Shown: one piece after another, positions 40,284 through 51,760 of the stretch | Numbering within the stretch: position 1 is the stretch's first letter | How the letters are laid out: the number at the start of each line of letters is the position of its first letter | NCBI GenBank assembly: GCA_033060915.1 | Contig: CM065394.1 | Span: 26,349,001 to 26,413,000, forward strand | From: Euryodendron excelsum | Lineage: Eukaryota > Streptophyta > Magnoliopsida > Ericales > Pentaphylacaceae | DNA: 64,000 nt | Direction: 5' to 3' | The notes under the pieces: model-generated | Seen by the model: the letters and a program-made list of their open reading frames with translations, nothing else | The model's database searches: none | Told to the model about the DNA's origin: nothing | Position numbers and translations under genes: made by a program

Positions 40284-41470
40284 TTGTCCAAACGGGAGGA
40301 ACAATCCTTGATCGAGTTACTGACATGTTTCTTGGAAGTGTTCGGCTGGACATCTTATGACATGCCTGGAATTGACGCCGATGTTGCTTGTCATCGGCTT
40401 AATGTTGATCGAAAGTGCCGACCTGTGATCCAAAAAGGGAGAAAGGCGACAACCCAGCATGTAGACGCCGTTATAGAAGAAACGGAGAAACTTTTAGAAG
40501 TTGGGGCGATCCGGGAGATTAACTACCCAAGCTGGCTGTCAAACACAGTGGTGGTGAAAAAGAAGGATGGCAAGTGAAGAGTCTGTGTGGATTTCACTGA
40601 TCTCAATAAAGTATGCCCCAAGGACCCATTCCCCTTCCCCAAGATCGACTAGCTCATGGATACAACAGCTGGCTTTGGGAGGATAAGTTTCTTAGATGCT
40701 TACCGAGGGTACCACCAGATTCCCCTCCACCTTGACAACCAAGAGAAAACAGCTTTCATCACTCCTAAGGATATCTACTGCTATAAGGTTATACCCTTTG
40801 GTCTAAAGAACGCCGGGGCCACGTACCAGCGGTTGGTTACAAAAATGTTCAAGAAGCAGCTCGGCAGTACCGCCGAGGTCTACATTGACGACATGGTGGT
40901 AAAAAGCAAACTCAGTGACTCTCATCAGGCAGATCTAGAAAAGGTACTCCGCATCTTGAAGGAGTACAAAATGAGGTTAAATGCTTCAAAATGCATATTC
41001 AAAGTCATGTCGGGCAAATTTTTGGGGTTCTTAGTTACACATCGGGGCATTTAGATGGATCCGAGATAAATCAATGCGATCCAGAGAGTTCAAGCCTCGA
41101 AAAATGCCAAAGAGGTACAAAAGCTGACTGATATGGTCGCCGCACTCAACAGGTTCATCAGCCGATCATCAGACAGATGCCAACCATTCTTCCAGCTTCT
41201 CAAGAAACGAGAACAATTCAAATGGACTCTAGAATATGACTTAGCCCTCAGCGATCTGAAGAAATACTTAACCCAACCACCCTCACTTTCCACCCCATTC
41301 CAACATGAGGAACTCTTCCTCTACCTTGCTGTGTCGGAACATGCAATTAGCGTTGTCCTACTCAGACAACAGGATCGGTAGCAGTTGCCTGTCTACTATG
41401 TCAGCAAAACACGCCTCGGAGTATAAAGCAGGTATTTACCCTTCGAAAAATTAGCGCTCGCACTGGTAGT
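40284..41470 (+). pseudogene. Tat-type reverse transcriptase and first RNase H remnant
   Basis: The segment between 40284 and 40577 ends in a TGA where the family has a Trp or Arg before VCVDFTDLNKVCPKDPFP. Further stops occur at about 40651 and 41052. The RT palm motif YIDDMVVKS (about 40882–40908) is intact, as are [12 protein letters not shown] and [12 protein letters not shown]. The first RNase H follows (YLAVSEHAISVVLLRQ, LPFEKLALALVVA) with stops near 41379 and 41425. Motifs are clear; function is lost. Confidence 0.93.
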
Positions 41471-41588
41471 GGCATACTGTAAGTTAGTGCATTACTTCCG
41501 AGCTCATACCATTAACGTCCTCACGGATCACCAGCTCAAACCTCTTCTCAAAAAGGCTGACTTTTCTGGAAGGTTGGCAAAATGAGCT

Positions 41589-42299
41589 GTGGAATTAGGA
41601 GAGTTCGATATCAAGTTCCAACCCAGATCGGCCATGAAAGGGCAGGTCCGTGCCGATTTCGTTGCCGAATTCTCCGCTGAATTACCACTAGAGACCGAAC
41701 AGGTGCCTGCCCAACCACAACAAGACCTCCCTCTAGATCTTTGGGAAAAAAGTGATCATTGGCAACTCTACGTCGATGGAGCTTCCAATGACCGGGGGGC
41801 TAGATCGGGCATAGTGCTTATTACACTAGACGGTTTAACTATCGAACAAGCCATCAAGCTCGAGTTTGCTGCCTCCAATAATAAGTCTAAATATAAGGCC
41901 TTGCTCGCCGGAATATGCCGAGCCATCAAACTCAGAATTCCTGAGATCGTCATTTATTCGAACTCCCTGCTTGTTGTCAACCAGATTACGAAAGAATACG
42001 TAGCAAAGAATAATAGAATGGCACAGTACCTGGCCAAAGCCAAGGAACTGCTCGGCCAATTCAACAGGTACAAGCTTCAACAGATTAGCCGGGACAACAA
42101 CTCACATACAGATGCTCTGGCGACATTAGCAATAGCCCTGAAGTCGGGGTCAAAAAGGACTATTAACGTGGAAACCCTGGCCAGGCCCAGTATCTTTCAG
42201 GAGGAAGAGCAAGCCCTGGCTGTAGAACAGTTGGGACCATCCTGGATCCCAATTATCTCCTATCTCGACAAAGACGAACTGCCAGAAGACAAGAATTAA
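41589..42299 (+). pseudogene. Second, archaeal-type RNase H of the Tat element
   Basis: This segment starts with the tether ELGEFDIKFQPRSAMKGQ and contains LYVDGASNDRGARSGIVL, the first acidic region. A second RNase H of this kind after the Ty3 RNase H is a hallmark of the Tat (including Ogre and Retand) lineages. Two catalytic positions look lost: NNKSKYKALL stands where the family has an acidic residue (usually NNEAEYEA), and IYSNSLLVV where it has SDS. The last acidic region (HTDALATLA) is kept. The changes fit G-to-A mutations. Confidence 0.9.
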
Positions 42300-43440
42300 G
42301 CTCGACAAATCAAACACGCAGCTCTCAGATATTGGCTGTCACCAAGTAAGGAGCTTTACAGACATTCCTTTACGGGCCCATACTTGCACTGCGACCATCC
42401 AAACAAAGTGCAAGGCATCCTATTCGAAATCCATGAAGGAATATATGAAAGCCACATCGGCGGAAGATCGGTAGCGCACCGAGCTATCTCACAAGGATAC
42501 TGGTGGCCATACATGTAGAAAGATGCAACTCAGTACGTCCTAAAATGTGACAAGTGTCAGAGGTACTCTCCCATCATCCACCAACCAGCTGAAGATCTAG
42601 CAACCATTACTAGTCTGTGGCCTTTTGCTCAGTGGGGACTAAACATAGTCGGACCTTTGCCCCGAGCTCCGGGCAACAAAAGGTTTCCCATCGTAGTGAT
42701 TGACTATTTCACTAAATGGGTAGAGGCGGAGCCTTTGTCAACCATCAGAGAGGTCAACGCTAAAAGGTTCGCACGGAAAAGCATAGTGACAAGGTTCGGG
42801 GTACCTCGCGCCATTGTTTCAGATAACAACACCCAGTTCGATGGAAACATGTTCAGATCATTTTGTGAAGGGCTTAGGATTAGGAACTTTTACTCAACAC
42901 CAGCCTATCCTCAATGCAATGGGTAGGCCGAGATTTCGAACAAAACCATGCTTAACAGAATCAAAAAGTGGCTGGAAAGGGCCAAAGGGAAGTGGACAGA
43001 AAAACTACCCAGCGTTCTGTGGTCCTATAGAATGACCCCAGGGAGGTTTACCGGCCAAACCCCGTTCTCTCTGACATACGGGGTGGAAGCAGTCATTCCT
43101 TTGGAGGTAGGACTACCAACTATCAGATCGGCAACCTTCAACACAGGGCTCAATGACCAAACGCTGGCAAAGGATCTGGATATCGCTGAAGAAAAAAGGA
43201 AAGCTGCCTTGATCAGACTTACAGAATATCGGCGACAATTAAGATGCTCCTACAACAAACAGGTTCATCCGAGAAACTTTGTTCAAGGTGACCTAGTCTT
43301 AAGAAAAAGTATTGGGTGCAACTAAGAACGCAGCAGATGGCAAGCTCAACCCTAACTGAGAAGGCCCCTACAGAGTGACGTCCCAGGTCGACGTTGGCAC
43401 ATACCAGTTGGAGACTGTTGAAGAAGGAAGACAGTTGCCT
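42300..43440 (+). pseudogene. Tat-type integrase remnant
   Basis: The zinc-binding part runs from about 42310 with histidines in HEGIYESHIGG and cysteines in CDKCQRYS. The core has WGLNIVGPLPRAPG (the first Asp appears as Asn), VSDNNTQFDG (second Asp kept) and STPAYPQCNG followed by a TAG and then AE (third acidic residue after a stop). The C-terminal part (VLWSYRMTPGRFTGQTPFSLTYGVEAVIP) is at about 43016–43102. Stops near 42517 and 42925 break it. A frameshifted tail follows to about 43480. Confidence 0.93.
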
Positions 43441-43599
43441 TGACCCTGGAACGCGAACAACTTAAAGAAATTCTACAAGTAGTGTAGAATCCCATACAAT
43501 GTAACAACTCAACAAATGTGTAAAGCTTTTATGAGATCAATGGAAAATGAAGTTGTTCAAAAAAAATCAATTCTGAGCACTCCGAAAATCCACAAAAAC

Positions 43600-43843
43600 C
43601 AAGTGTAAAAACTTGGTCCTGTCCAAGTTGGACAGGTCGGCCAAAGAAGGCCATAAAAATCAAGTGTAAAAACTTGGTCCTATCTAAGTTGGACAGGTCA
43701 GCCAAGGAAGGCCACAAAAGCCAAGTGTAAAAACTTGGTCATGTCTAAGTTGGACAGGTCGGCCAAAGAAGACCACAAAATCCAAGTGTAAAAACTTGGT
43801 CCTGTCTAAGTTGGACAGATCGGCCAAAGAAAGCCACATAATA
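43600..43843. repeat. Four 61-bp tandem repeats, each with two hairpins
   Basis: Units start at 43600, 43661, 43722 and 43783. Each carries CAAGTGTAAAAACTTG (self-complementary ends) and, in most units, a CTGTCYAAGTTGGACAG palindrome, then GGCCAAAGAAGGCC-like sequence. The array lies between integrase and the antisense gene, where Tat-lineage elements often carry tandem repeats. Confidence 0.9.
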
Positions 43844-43984
43844 AAGAAGAAATCATGCAACATAATAAAGATTCAGGGGTGGATAGCATCAAGATAAGAG
43901 ACGAAAGAAACTTTTCATTAAAATAGGCATTGTTGGTTACAAAAACATATTCAAAAGGAAGGAAAAACTACAATCACTTTGCCG

Positions 43985-46310
43985 ACTTATCCCCTGGCTA
44001 CACAGATGTCTCAGCTGAGCAATCTACGGTCTTTTCCGCAATCTGGGCAGTAAGTTTCTCCTTCTTGATCTTCTCCTTTTCAGCAGCAGCCTTCAGAGCA
44101 AGTTGTCTTTGATGCTCGACATTGGCAACCACTTTTTTTTGGGTCCACAATGCCGTCCTCGGTGGTGTCAAAGTAATCCGAGCATAAACACCAAATATCG
44201 GCGAACTTGTCCACTCCGGTGACATGAAGGGCGCTGCTCCAGCTTTGTCGAAAAATGACCCGACTCAGATCCGCCATCTCCATGGCCACACAATCGGCCC
44301 CCCTGTCTTCACCTCTCTTCAATATCACCTCCTCATTGACCTTCAGCTTGACCACTTCGGTTTGAAGTGCCTCGACCTCCGCATTGGCCTTGTACAGGTT
44401 CACGGACTGCACATCGAATTTCTTTTGGAGGTCGGTCACTTCCCTATCTCTCCTTTCGAAGTTCGCCTTCATTAACAGAAGCTCGACAGATGCCTGTTCA
44501 GCCTGCTTCTTGAAGGTGATCCGATCTTTATTGGCATCGATCCACTCCTCTTTTAAGCGACCATGTTCTTCAATGAGTTCGTTATACACCTCGGCAAGCT
44601 TATGGAAACGGGTCATTGCCTCCAAGGAATTCAGGAAGCCCTATACCAAAAAATGAAGGTCGTGTTAAAACAGGTGTTTAGAAGAATCTTTAAATGGGTT
44701 AAAAGAGATTGCCGACTTACCAGCAGTGAATCATGGAAGGCACCAATAAAGACGGCTGCGTCGCTTGCCTCACCCAACTTGGTTGTATCTTTTTTTTGAA
44801 GAACGCTCTTCATAATGCCAAAAGTTACCTCGGTCTGATCAATCATTGAGTCTGCTATGGTGAGAGGTCGGCCTAAAATATTTGGCGTTATGGTTATAGC
44901 CTCGCCAACCTCGTCCACTATGCCCTTTCCTTTTGGCTTCTTGGGAGTTGCGGGCGGCGCGGTAACCTCGGGGCCCCTTTTCTTTTGTTGTCGAGTCTTC
45001 AGCCTCTTTTGAACGGGAGGGGCTTCCTCCACAAGAGCAATCACCAGTTCGACAGATGGAGTGTCGGTGGAAGTTGTGGCGGCCGATTTTAGTGGCTTAT
45101 CGGCAATGGCAAACATCCTCTCCCTTAAACTCATGTCATCCTCTTCGTTGAGGGATAGTGTAGACTCTAGGTTCTAACCGAAATTCTAACTCGGCGGTCT
45201 GGAACCGTAGGTGGCGATGAACTCGATGCCAAGCTGTGGGACTTCGATCGGCTTTTGGTTTGTTCTTCGACAACAAGCTCTGACGGAGGAGCAACTGCAA
45301 CTGCAACTGTCACCCTAGTAGGGCTATGGGCCCTCTCAGTCGCAAAGCCGACAAGAATTTCCTTGAAATCTCCCTTGGCACCTTCCTTCGCCAATCTCAC
45401 GAGAACACTCTGGGGGACACCTGTATTGGCGGTGAAGGTCGAATATCGAAGTGGGTAGGCGAGCAAAACGTGCACGGTCCGAGCAACGTGCCTCAAACTG
45501 CCTTCACCGAGGTGGTCTAAAACCTTGTTGAGATTGGCAAAGTTAACCAGCTAGCCGGGTGTTTTCGACCGCTTCTCCTTCTTTTCTGCAAAAATGCCAC
45601 AATCAGATTCGGATCTATATAAAAAATTAAGCAACACACAATATAAGAGGTCGACATCAAACCTATTTCAAGGGGAACTCTAGATCATCGGATCGCCGGT
45701 CTTTCCTTCCCAGGAACATGCCGAACTCCCAGAGCCCGGTTACCCAAACCCTAACATCATCAACGCCCTTCCCGGAGGAAAGCAGACATTTCACTAACTC
45801 TAAGGACTTGTCTATGGCTCGGAGGTAGACTTTATAACTCCCCCCGACCTTACAGAGTGACTAGCAATAATCTAGTTCGGCGAGACCCAGGTTCACACCC
45901 AGGCGCCAATTAATCTCAAACATACCAAAGATGATCCTATAGCCGTTCGACGACAATTGGGAGGGCGACACCTTATTTTTTACTATAAACTTATGAAGAA
46001 GAGGATTAAGGGGAAACCGAAGTCCCCCTTCCATGATAGCGATGATTGGGAACAACACTCCCTTTTCAATCTCTCCCATATGGTGGTCCTCGGGATCAAC
46101 TAGCTCTAAGCCGATCTCATCCGGGATGTCGAACCTAGCCCTAAACGCGGCAATGGTCGTCGGACCATCTAGAATTCTTCGAAGACGAGATGCCAACAGG
46201 GGACAACCGTCGAAGCATAGAGAAACAGAGAGAAGAGTGAAAAAAGTGTGGGCTCGAAAGCATTTACAATGGTGGGTGCCAAGACAGCCGACGCACATGG
46301 TAAACAAAAA
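43985..46310 (-). pseudogene. Antisense, intron-containing gene inside the Tat element
   Basis: On the minus strand between integrase and the 3' LTR, three exon-like blocks are readable. Block A (about 46307–45665) holds FRARFDIPDEIG, EGGLRFPLNPLLHKF and SPSQLSSNGYRII. This resembles the domain annotated in plants as putative gypsy-type transposase (Pfam PF04195, from memory). Block B (about 45585–44721) is Pro/Lys-rich with a basic KKPKGKGIVDE stretch. Block C (44640–43985) is a long coiled coil (EHGRLKEEW, VTDLQKKFD, VEALQTEVVKLK). A clean 80-nt intron (44641–44720, GTAAGT to TATAG) links B to C in frame. A second intron (about 45586–45664) is plausible between A and B. One stop (45861–45863) and frameshifts, including one at a run of eight T near 44134, show it is dead. 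Antisense genes are reported for some Tat relatives; the role is unknown. Confidence 0.78.
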
Positions 46311-46537
46311 GTGAGGAAAAACTAAGCGCCTTTTACTAAACAGGGCGTCACCCTTTTGTATACATCAGAGCTGTCGGTTCGTGCGCGGGAAACGACAGTA
46401 ATCATGACGCTCTGCTGAAACGTCATATCGGTTATCGATTTGATGACAACCCATCAATCAATCTTTTAAAATTCCCACTATCCGCGTGGCTGGGTGACCA
46501 TTACAGCCCTTGGCAGTTTTGAAAGTCAAAACGACAC

Positions 46538-46553
46538 AAAGGTTGGGGGGCAA
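46538..46553 (+). other. Polypurine tract of the Tat-type element
   Basis: AAAGGTTGGGGGGCA lies just upstream of the 3' LTR start at 46555, the position of the plus-strand primer in LTR retroelements. Confidence 0.75.
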
Positions 46554-46554
46554 T

Positions 46555-47157
46555 TGTGGGGGAACAGCTCACGGCCCAACCTAATGGGTGAGGCCCAATT
46601 TACACGAAGTAAAGTTGGGCCGCTTGGCGGCCCAAATTAGAGTTAAGGGACGGTTCGGCCCAAGCCACCAACCTCCTTCCCGCCATGGCTCAAACCGCGA
46701 AAGGCGAGCCCAAACCACTAGCGGTCTTCGAGCATTAAATACAAAGTTGACTCGCATTAAATGAGCTAGCGGCTTCCCACGCGACGTCGATGTGCACGTT
46801 CAATCAGCCGGAATCCCCAGCGACGGTGAGCCAGACCCTGCAAGTGGTCAGGCAACATCAATGATGATGCCTACCCAACAGGCCACGAGGGCCTACTGGT
46901 AGACCAATGCCAAACACACTCCATCGATCACGCTATAAATACCCAAGACATCGAGAGCCAGGTATGGACAACAAACTCTAAGTATACACAGCTTTTATTC
47001 ATTTCAAGTCTCGATTAAGCTTGCTAACTTAATTGCCAGAGTAGGATCGACCCATCAAGGGTCGATCCATTCTAACCTTTCTTTCTTGCAGAGAGTTCGG
47101 ACTCATCCACATGGGCTTGAGAGTTCGGCCCAGCCTTTTTAAAAAATCCCACCTACA
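46555..47157 (+). repeat. 3' LTR of the Tat-type element
   Basis: 603 bp, TGTGGGGGAACAG to CCCACCTACA, with TATAAATA at about 46934–46941. It differs from the 5' LTR at several dozen positions, so the insertion is not recent. Confidence 0.95.
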
Positions 47158-47162
47158 ATAAC

Positions 47163-47643
47163 AGTGTAGAGTTTTTTTTTTTATTTTTTATGTGATACCA
47201 AAATAATATACATGTCTTAAGTACAACATAAAAACACAATACTCAAGAACATGTGTCTCATTTTAATGCTGACTTGCATAAAAAAACTTTATACTGATAG
47301 TATATTAAAATTAAACTCATAATCAAATACCATCTAAGAGAGTTTAGAAAATGTCATATGGCTTTTACATGCTTATTGTATAGAAAATCTCACTATAATG
47401 ATATGTGATAATGACATTTTAAATACAAAGCCACGTGTTTTATTTTAAAATAAAAATATTTTCATTCAATTATATCATTCTGTATCAAAATTTTGTTTGA
47501 ATTTATGATTTTGTGACATTATCCTAACTTCTTATTATCTTTCCCATGCTAGTGTATAAAGTTAACATAAAATGTAGAAGTTGGAGCAGATACAAGATCT
47601 ACCCTATGTAATTGCATTGCATGTGCCTTGAAAGGCCAGTGCA
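47163..47643. other. AT-rich intergenic DNA
   Basis: Nothing recognisable apart from a T run near 47173. Confidence 0.5.
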
Positions 47644-47880
47644 TGTTTTAAAAAGGGACCGGATTGGCCGGTTCAACTAGTTCAACTATTAATCGGTCGA
47701 AGGAACAGTCCAATCAACTCTCCAAATCAATTTTGATCAAATTTAATTGTGGTTGAACCGTGATTCAATTTATTAAACCAGTTGTTGAATTATTCGGTTC
47801 AATATTTTAATTTAAAATTTTAAGTTTTAATTTTAAAATTTTAGATTTTAAGTATCAAAACTAGGGTAGAAAAATAAGAC

Positions 47881-47929
<49 letters not shown>

Positions 47930-48021
47930 TAAGTCAATAACAGTTGACCCGATAGTTGAACTAATGACTCGTGATCTGGTCTCTTTTTCGGTTCGCTTAA
48001 CCGTCCGGTTTTCAAAACATT
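47644..48021. mobile_element. Foldback MITE with ATGTTTTGAAAACCGG-type ends
   Basis: The left end ATGTTTTAAAAAGGGACCGG is the inverse of CCGTCCGGTTTTCAAAACAT at the right. Inside, GGTTCAACTAGTTCAACT pairs with AGTTGAACTAATGACTC. About 380 bp, non-coding. The CCGGTT/GGTTCAA-rich foldback is a type I recall as common in dicot genomes. Target duplications are not clear. Confidence 0.7.
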
Positions 48022-50179
48022 GGCACTCAAATAAAAACCTTAGTAGGGAAGAAGCCTGTAAGGATTAATAAACAAATATTAATATCCACCAAACAAAGCC
48101 TAACTTACGCATAATAAAATACTGCTGATCAACTTGAAAACTCGCAATTCAATGGTAAACCTAATATCAACCAATCTTGGGATCGAGTTAGTTGACATCT
48201 GATAATAGTTTTCGATCTGCTCGACTGATCTTTGCCTCCTAAATAATTGATTTTTCTTTTAAAAATATGGTACAAGCTCTAACTCAAAAAAATCAAGAGA
48301 AGAAATTAGCTCTTGAATCAAATTCAAGATTTGTCCATAACCCCAATTTGCCTAATAACTTCTCTTTTCCCCTTATCATCATCCCTTTTGATCGTTATTC
48401 CATGCACCAGCTTGTAGAGTTGTGCTACATCAGCCAACAAATTTTACTTACAGATACTTTAAAGGCTATCTTTACAGTATCACTCTCTTAAATCTATCTA
48501 TCTATATATATATATATATATATATTCACACACGTATATATTCTTTTTTTTTTTTTATAAGATATACGGATACTTGCTATCAAAAAACAAGAAGAATGGT
48601 TTTGGGCAAGAATAGGTGGCTTGCTTTCATGTTTTTTTGGTGCTGGATGCCAGCAAAATAGGGTTAATCCTTGTAAAAACAGCAAAAGTTAGGTTTTTCT
48701 TTATCATTATATTCTGACTTTTAAGAGAGATTGTGTGGGCTTCCAGTAAGAGATACTTGACCTGCTGGTCAGAGTAGTAAGCAGCCTTTCGTCAACTGAC
48801 AAAAATTAGTTTTTTTTTTAGTGCAAAAGAATAAATGGCATGTTTTTTTATTATTCTTTCTTTCACAAATTGTTCTCATTTAAACTTATTGGTTTGTTTT
48901 TCTTCTTTTTCCTATCGTGCAAAACTTGTTGTCTAACCATTCTTGTACAAACTGGAATTATTCCAAACTATTTCAATGGTCTTCATTTCCTAAGTGGCAT
49001 ATTTGATTCAATCTATGACATCACAAGTCCTAGTCATCATCGGTGACTTGGAATGCCTCTTTTAGGGTTCATTGCTTTGACGAAACCGGGTTTTGATAGT
49101 AGAGATCATGGTTATTCCTACTTTGATGAAATTTTATTTAGGTTACATAGAATTTAAGTATTTATAATAATAATAAAAAAGTGTGTATTAGTCCCTCAAT
49201 ATTTAAAGATTTTTTCTTTGACCCTATAAATTTAAGTATTTTTATCTTATTCTCTCAACAAAATTCTTAATTTTATCCTGAATAGTGAATACACAACAGT
49301 AGCAGCCACAAGGGGATGATAGGGAGAGAAACAAGAACCAAGTGAATGAAAGAGCCAGCAAGTCTACGTATACAAACACACACACATATATATATATATG
49401 TATAATAATTGTAGTGTAATGCCATGTAAAGGCGAGGTTTCAAGTTTCAACTCTTTTGTCAAATTCGAAAGAGAGAGACATCCACTTGCTGGTGGGAGAC
49501 GGATAAAACCTTTGACCTCCTTTGGCTGCAAGTTACCGTTGAATTAATGACATGGCTGAGCTTCGTACAATAATGTTTAGCTTCATTGAGACGACTAGCT
49601 GAAAACCCGTTTGCATACCAATGTGATTAAATTAGTGTTACGAAATATATTTAAAGAAAAATGATATTTTAATCCGCGGCCCTTAACAGTCCCATAAACA
49701 TTGATATCCTTCAATTTTTTATATTTTTTTCCGTCGTTGTCAACACAGTATATACTTATATTAGTCATATATACCTCTATTTTTCTTCCTTTACGAAGGT
49801 AAATGATATAGAAAAATTAGTACATATACCTTTTGGTTAAAGTAAATTCTAGGTTGCACGGTGGGTCTAAAACCCAATACAAAGGTCAGCTATTACATGC
49901 TGTGCACATACAGATGTATAAATAGGACAAATATTCCCAAGGGTTGCATTTTATAGAAGTGTAAAGAGTCAATTTATTACAAGATACAGGGTCCTGCATT
50001 GCGGCGAAATCATGACTACTATGTCAACATATGGGTAAAACACGCTGTAGATACCTAAATTTTCGTCAATAAAAAATAGTCGTATGTTCCGTAGAGTTTT
50101 GAATTTTGACAAATCAAATAGTATTACGTGTCTTGTATATCACTATTAAAGCTTGTAAAGATGAAAAAATCACATTTCT
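48022..50179. other. AT-rich intergenic DNA
   Basis: No gene. TA/CA microsatellites occur at about 48500–48535 and 49376–49400. Short frames have no recognisable domain. Confidence 0.5.
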
Positions 50180-50533
50180 TGTCACGTGTTAAAATAATAC
50201 AATTTTTAAGTGACAAGTTTTAAGTTAATCAAATTGTACCACTTGTAACATGAGACCCACAAGAAGGAAGACAAATATTTCTTTCAATTAAAATTAGACA
50301 CATTTTCATAAATATTTTTATTAATTATTTTCTCTTGGATAAATTACACAGGCCTTCCTTTAATATTTGCAAAAATACAAGAGCCTCTCTCACTCAACCA
50401 TTTCAAATTTACAATGGCCTCCCTGGCTTTTGAATTTCATTAACAAATTTCTCATTCTATTTAGCTGCCATCAATTATTAAAGTAGAAAATGGTGACATA
50501 AGCAACATAAAATAATGATATATTTATTATGTT

Positions 50534-50696
50534 GGTGTTTAGGCACTTGGCTTATAAGCCATAAGTTATAAACTATAAGCTACTTTTAACAAGTTACTTT
50601 TAAAAATAATTTTTTTAAGTCACTCATTCAAACAGATTTTAAAAAAGTCATAAGTATAAACCATAAGCTACTAAATAAGTTACGTCCAAACACCCC
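50534..50696. mobile_element. MITE nested in the Mutator-like element
   Basis: The ends GGTGTTTAGGCA and CGTCCAAACACCCC are inverted matches. The interior has TTATAAGCCATAAGTTATAAAC and its inverse. It matches the GTGTTTGGA family seen at 10211. It lies inside the left part of the Mutator-like element, so it inserted later. Confidence 0.65.
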
Positions 50697-50999
50697 TTCT
50701 ATCCTTTTTTAACATGTAAGATGTCAAAAAAATCCTTTATAATATTATTTTCATAAAATTTTTCATTTTAAAAACTATAAAAAATAAATTAAATATTTTT
50801 ATTTTCTCTTTCTTCATTTTCTTCTTTCTTATTCTTCTGCAACTATACATTACATTTGTGGCTAACCCTATCATACTGCCTCTACCCTCTATCCCATTGT
50901 TGTAGATATATACAACATCCATATGCATATATAGGGAGAAAGAAAGATCATGACACTGAAGAACAGAAATTTGAGATTGCTGGGAGTGGCTGTGGAGTG

Positions 51000-51760
51000 G
51001 GATGGTGATGTAGATCTACCGAGGATCTTTCAGATTTGTTAGGTGCAGAAGGTATGGGGGTGGCCGATTAGACAGCCTGCTCATACCCTTAGACAACCTC
51101 AACCGACGGGAAGACGAGGTCGGCATCATCAGCATCGCCGCAGACAATTTCCTCAAACCACTCACTAGCCCACCATGACCAACTAGCGGCACCAACTTCT
51201 TCATCAACCATTTGAATACCAATATGAAAACCTAGAGAGAGAAGGAGATATCTCAAAATAGGGCAACTCCACCCCACCCATTGCCACCAACCATTGCCCC
51301 TCACCCCTCTCAAACCCATCTCTGTTCGGTAACGGAATAACAAGTTCAGCATCCAATTTAATGAATTAAATCGAATGTTTTCAGATCCATATGTAATGTT
51401 TAGCTGTTATTCCTTCAAAACCCATACGATTTAATGAATTTTGATGATTGTTTGGCAACGAAAAATCCCAATTGTAACAGGTTCAGCCATCACAAAGGAG
51501 GTGACGGGGTTGTGGTCGTGGGTGGCCATGGGAGCAGGTGATGGGTTTCAGTCGGTGAGGTAAGAGACTGTGGTGGTTGGGCTGTAAAGTTGGTAGAAAG
51601 GCTATATAAGAGAAAGGAGGATGCCGGTGTTGGTGGCAAGGAGGTGTTGGTGGCGACGATGTGGTCGGTGGTAGCCGGTGAGGGGGTGGCCTGGGTTAGG
51701 GAAGAGACTAAAGAGGGTGGGGGTTCACTAGCTGTTATGGTGGGGGTGATTGTTAGTGGT
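51000..51760. other. GC-richer cargo of the Mutator-like element
   Basis: On the plus strand the right half is dense in GGTGGTGG and GGTTGGTGG words, and the left half in CACC words. Minus-strand frames of 68 and 87 aa (51016–51222, 51089–51352) overlap in different frames. I recognise no domain and no splice structure. It may be a captured gene fragment or simply low-complexity DNA. Confidence 0.4.

Noticed and set aside
44224..44799. Plus-strand frames opposite the antisense gene
   Set aside because: They are shadows of the minus-strand coiled-coil frame, which has motif content and an in-frame intron.
45255..45520. Plus-strand frames of 64–67 aa in the Tat element
   Set aside because: Mirror the minus-strand coding block and have no sense-strand domain.
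37242..47157. Endogenous pararetrovirus
   Set aside because: The element has LTRs, a target duplication, integrase and Tat-type double RNase H, none of which fit a pararetrovirus.
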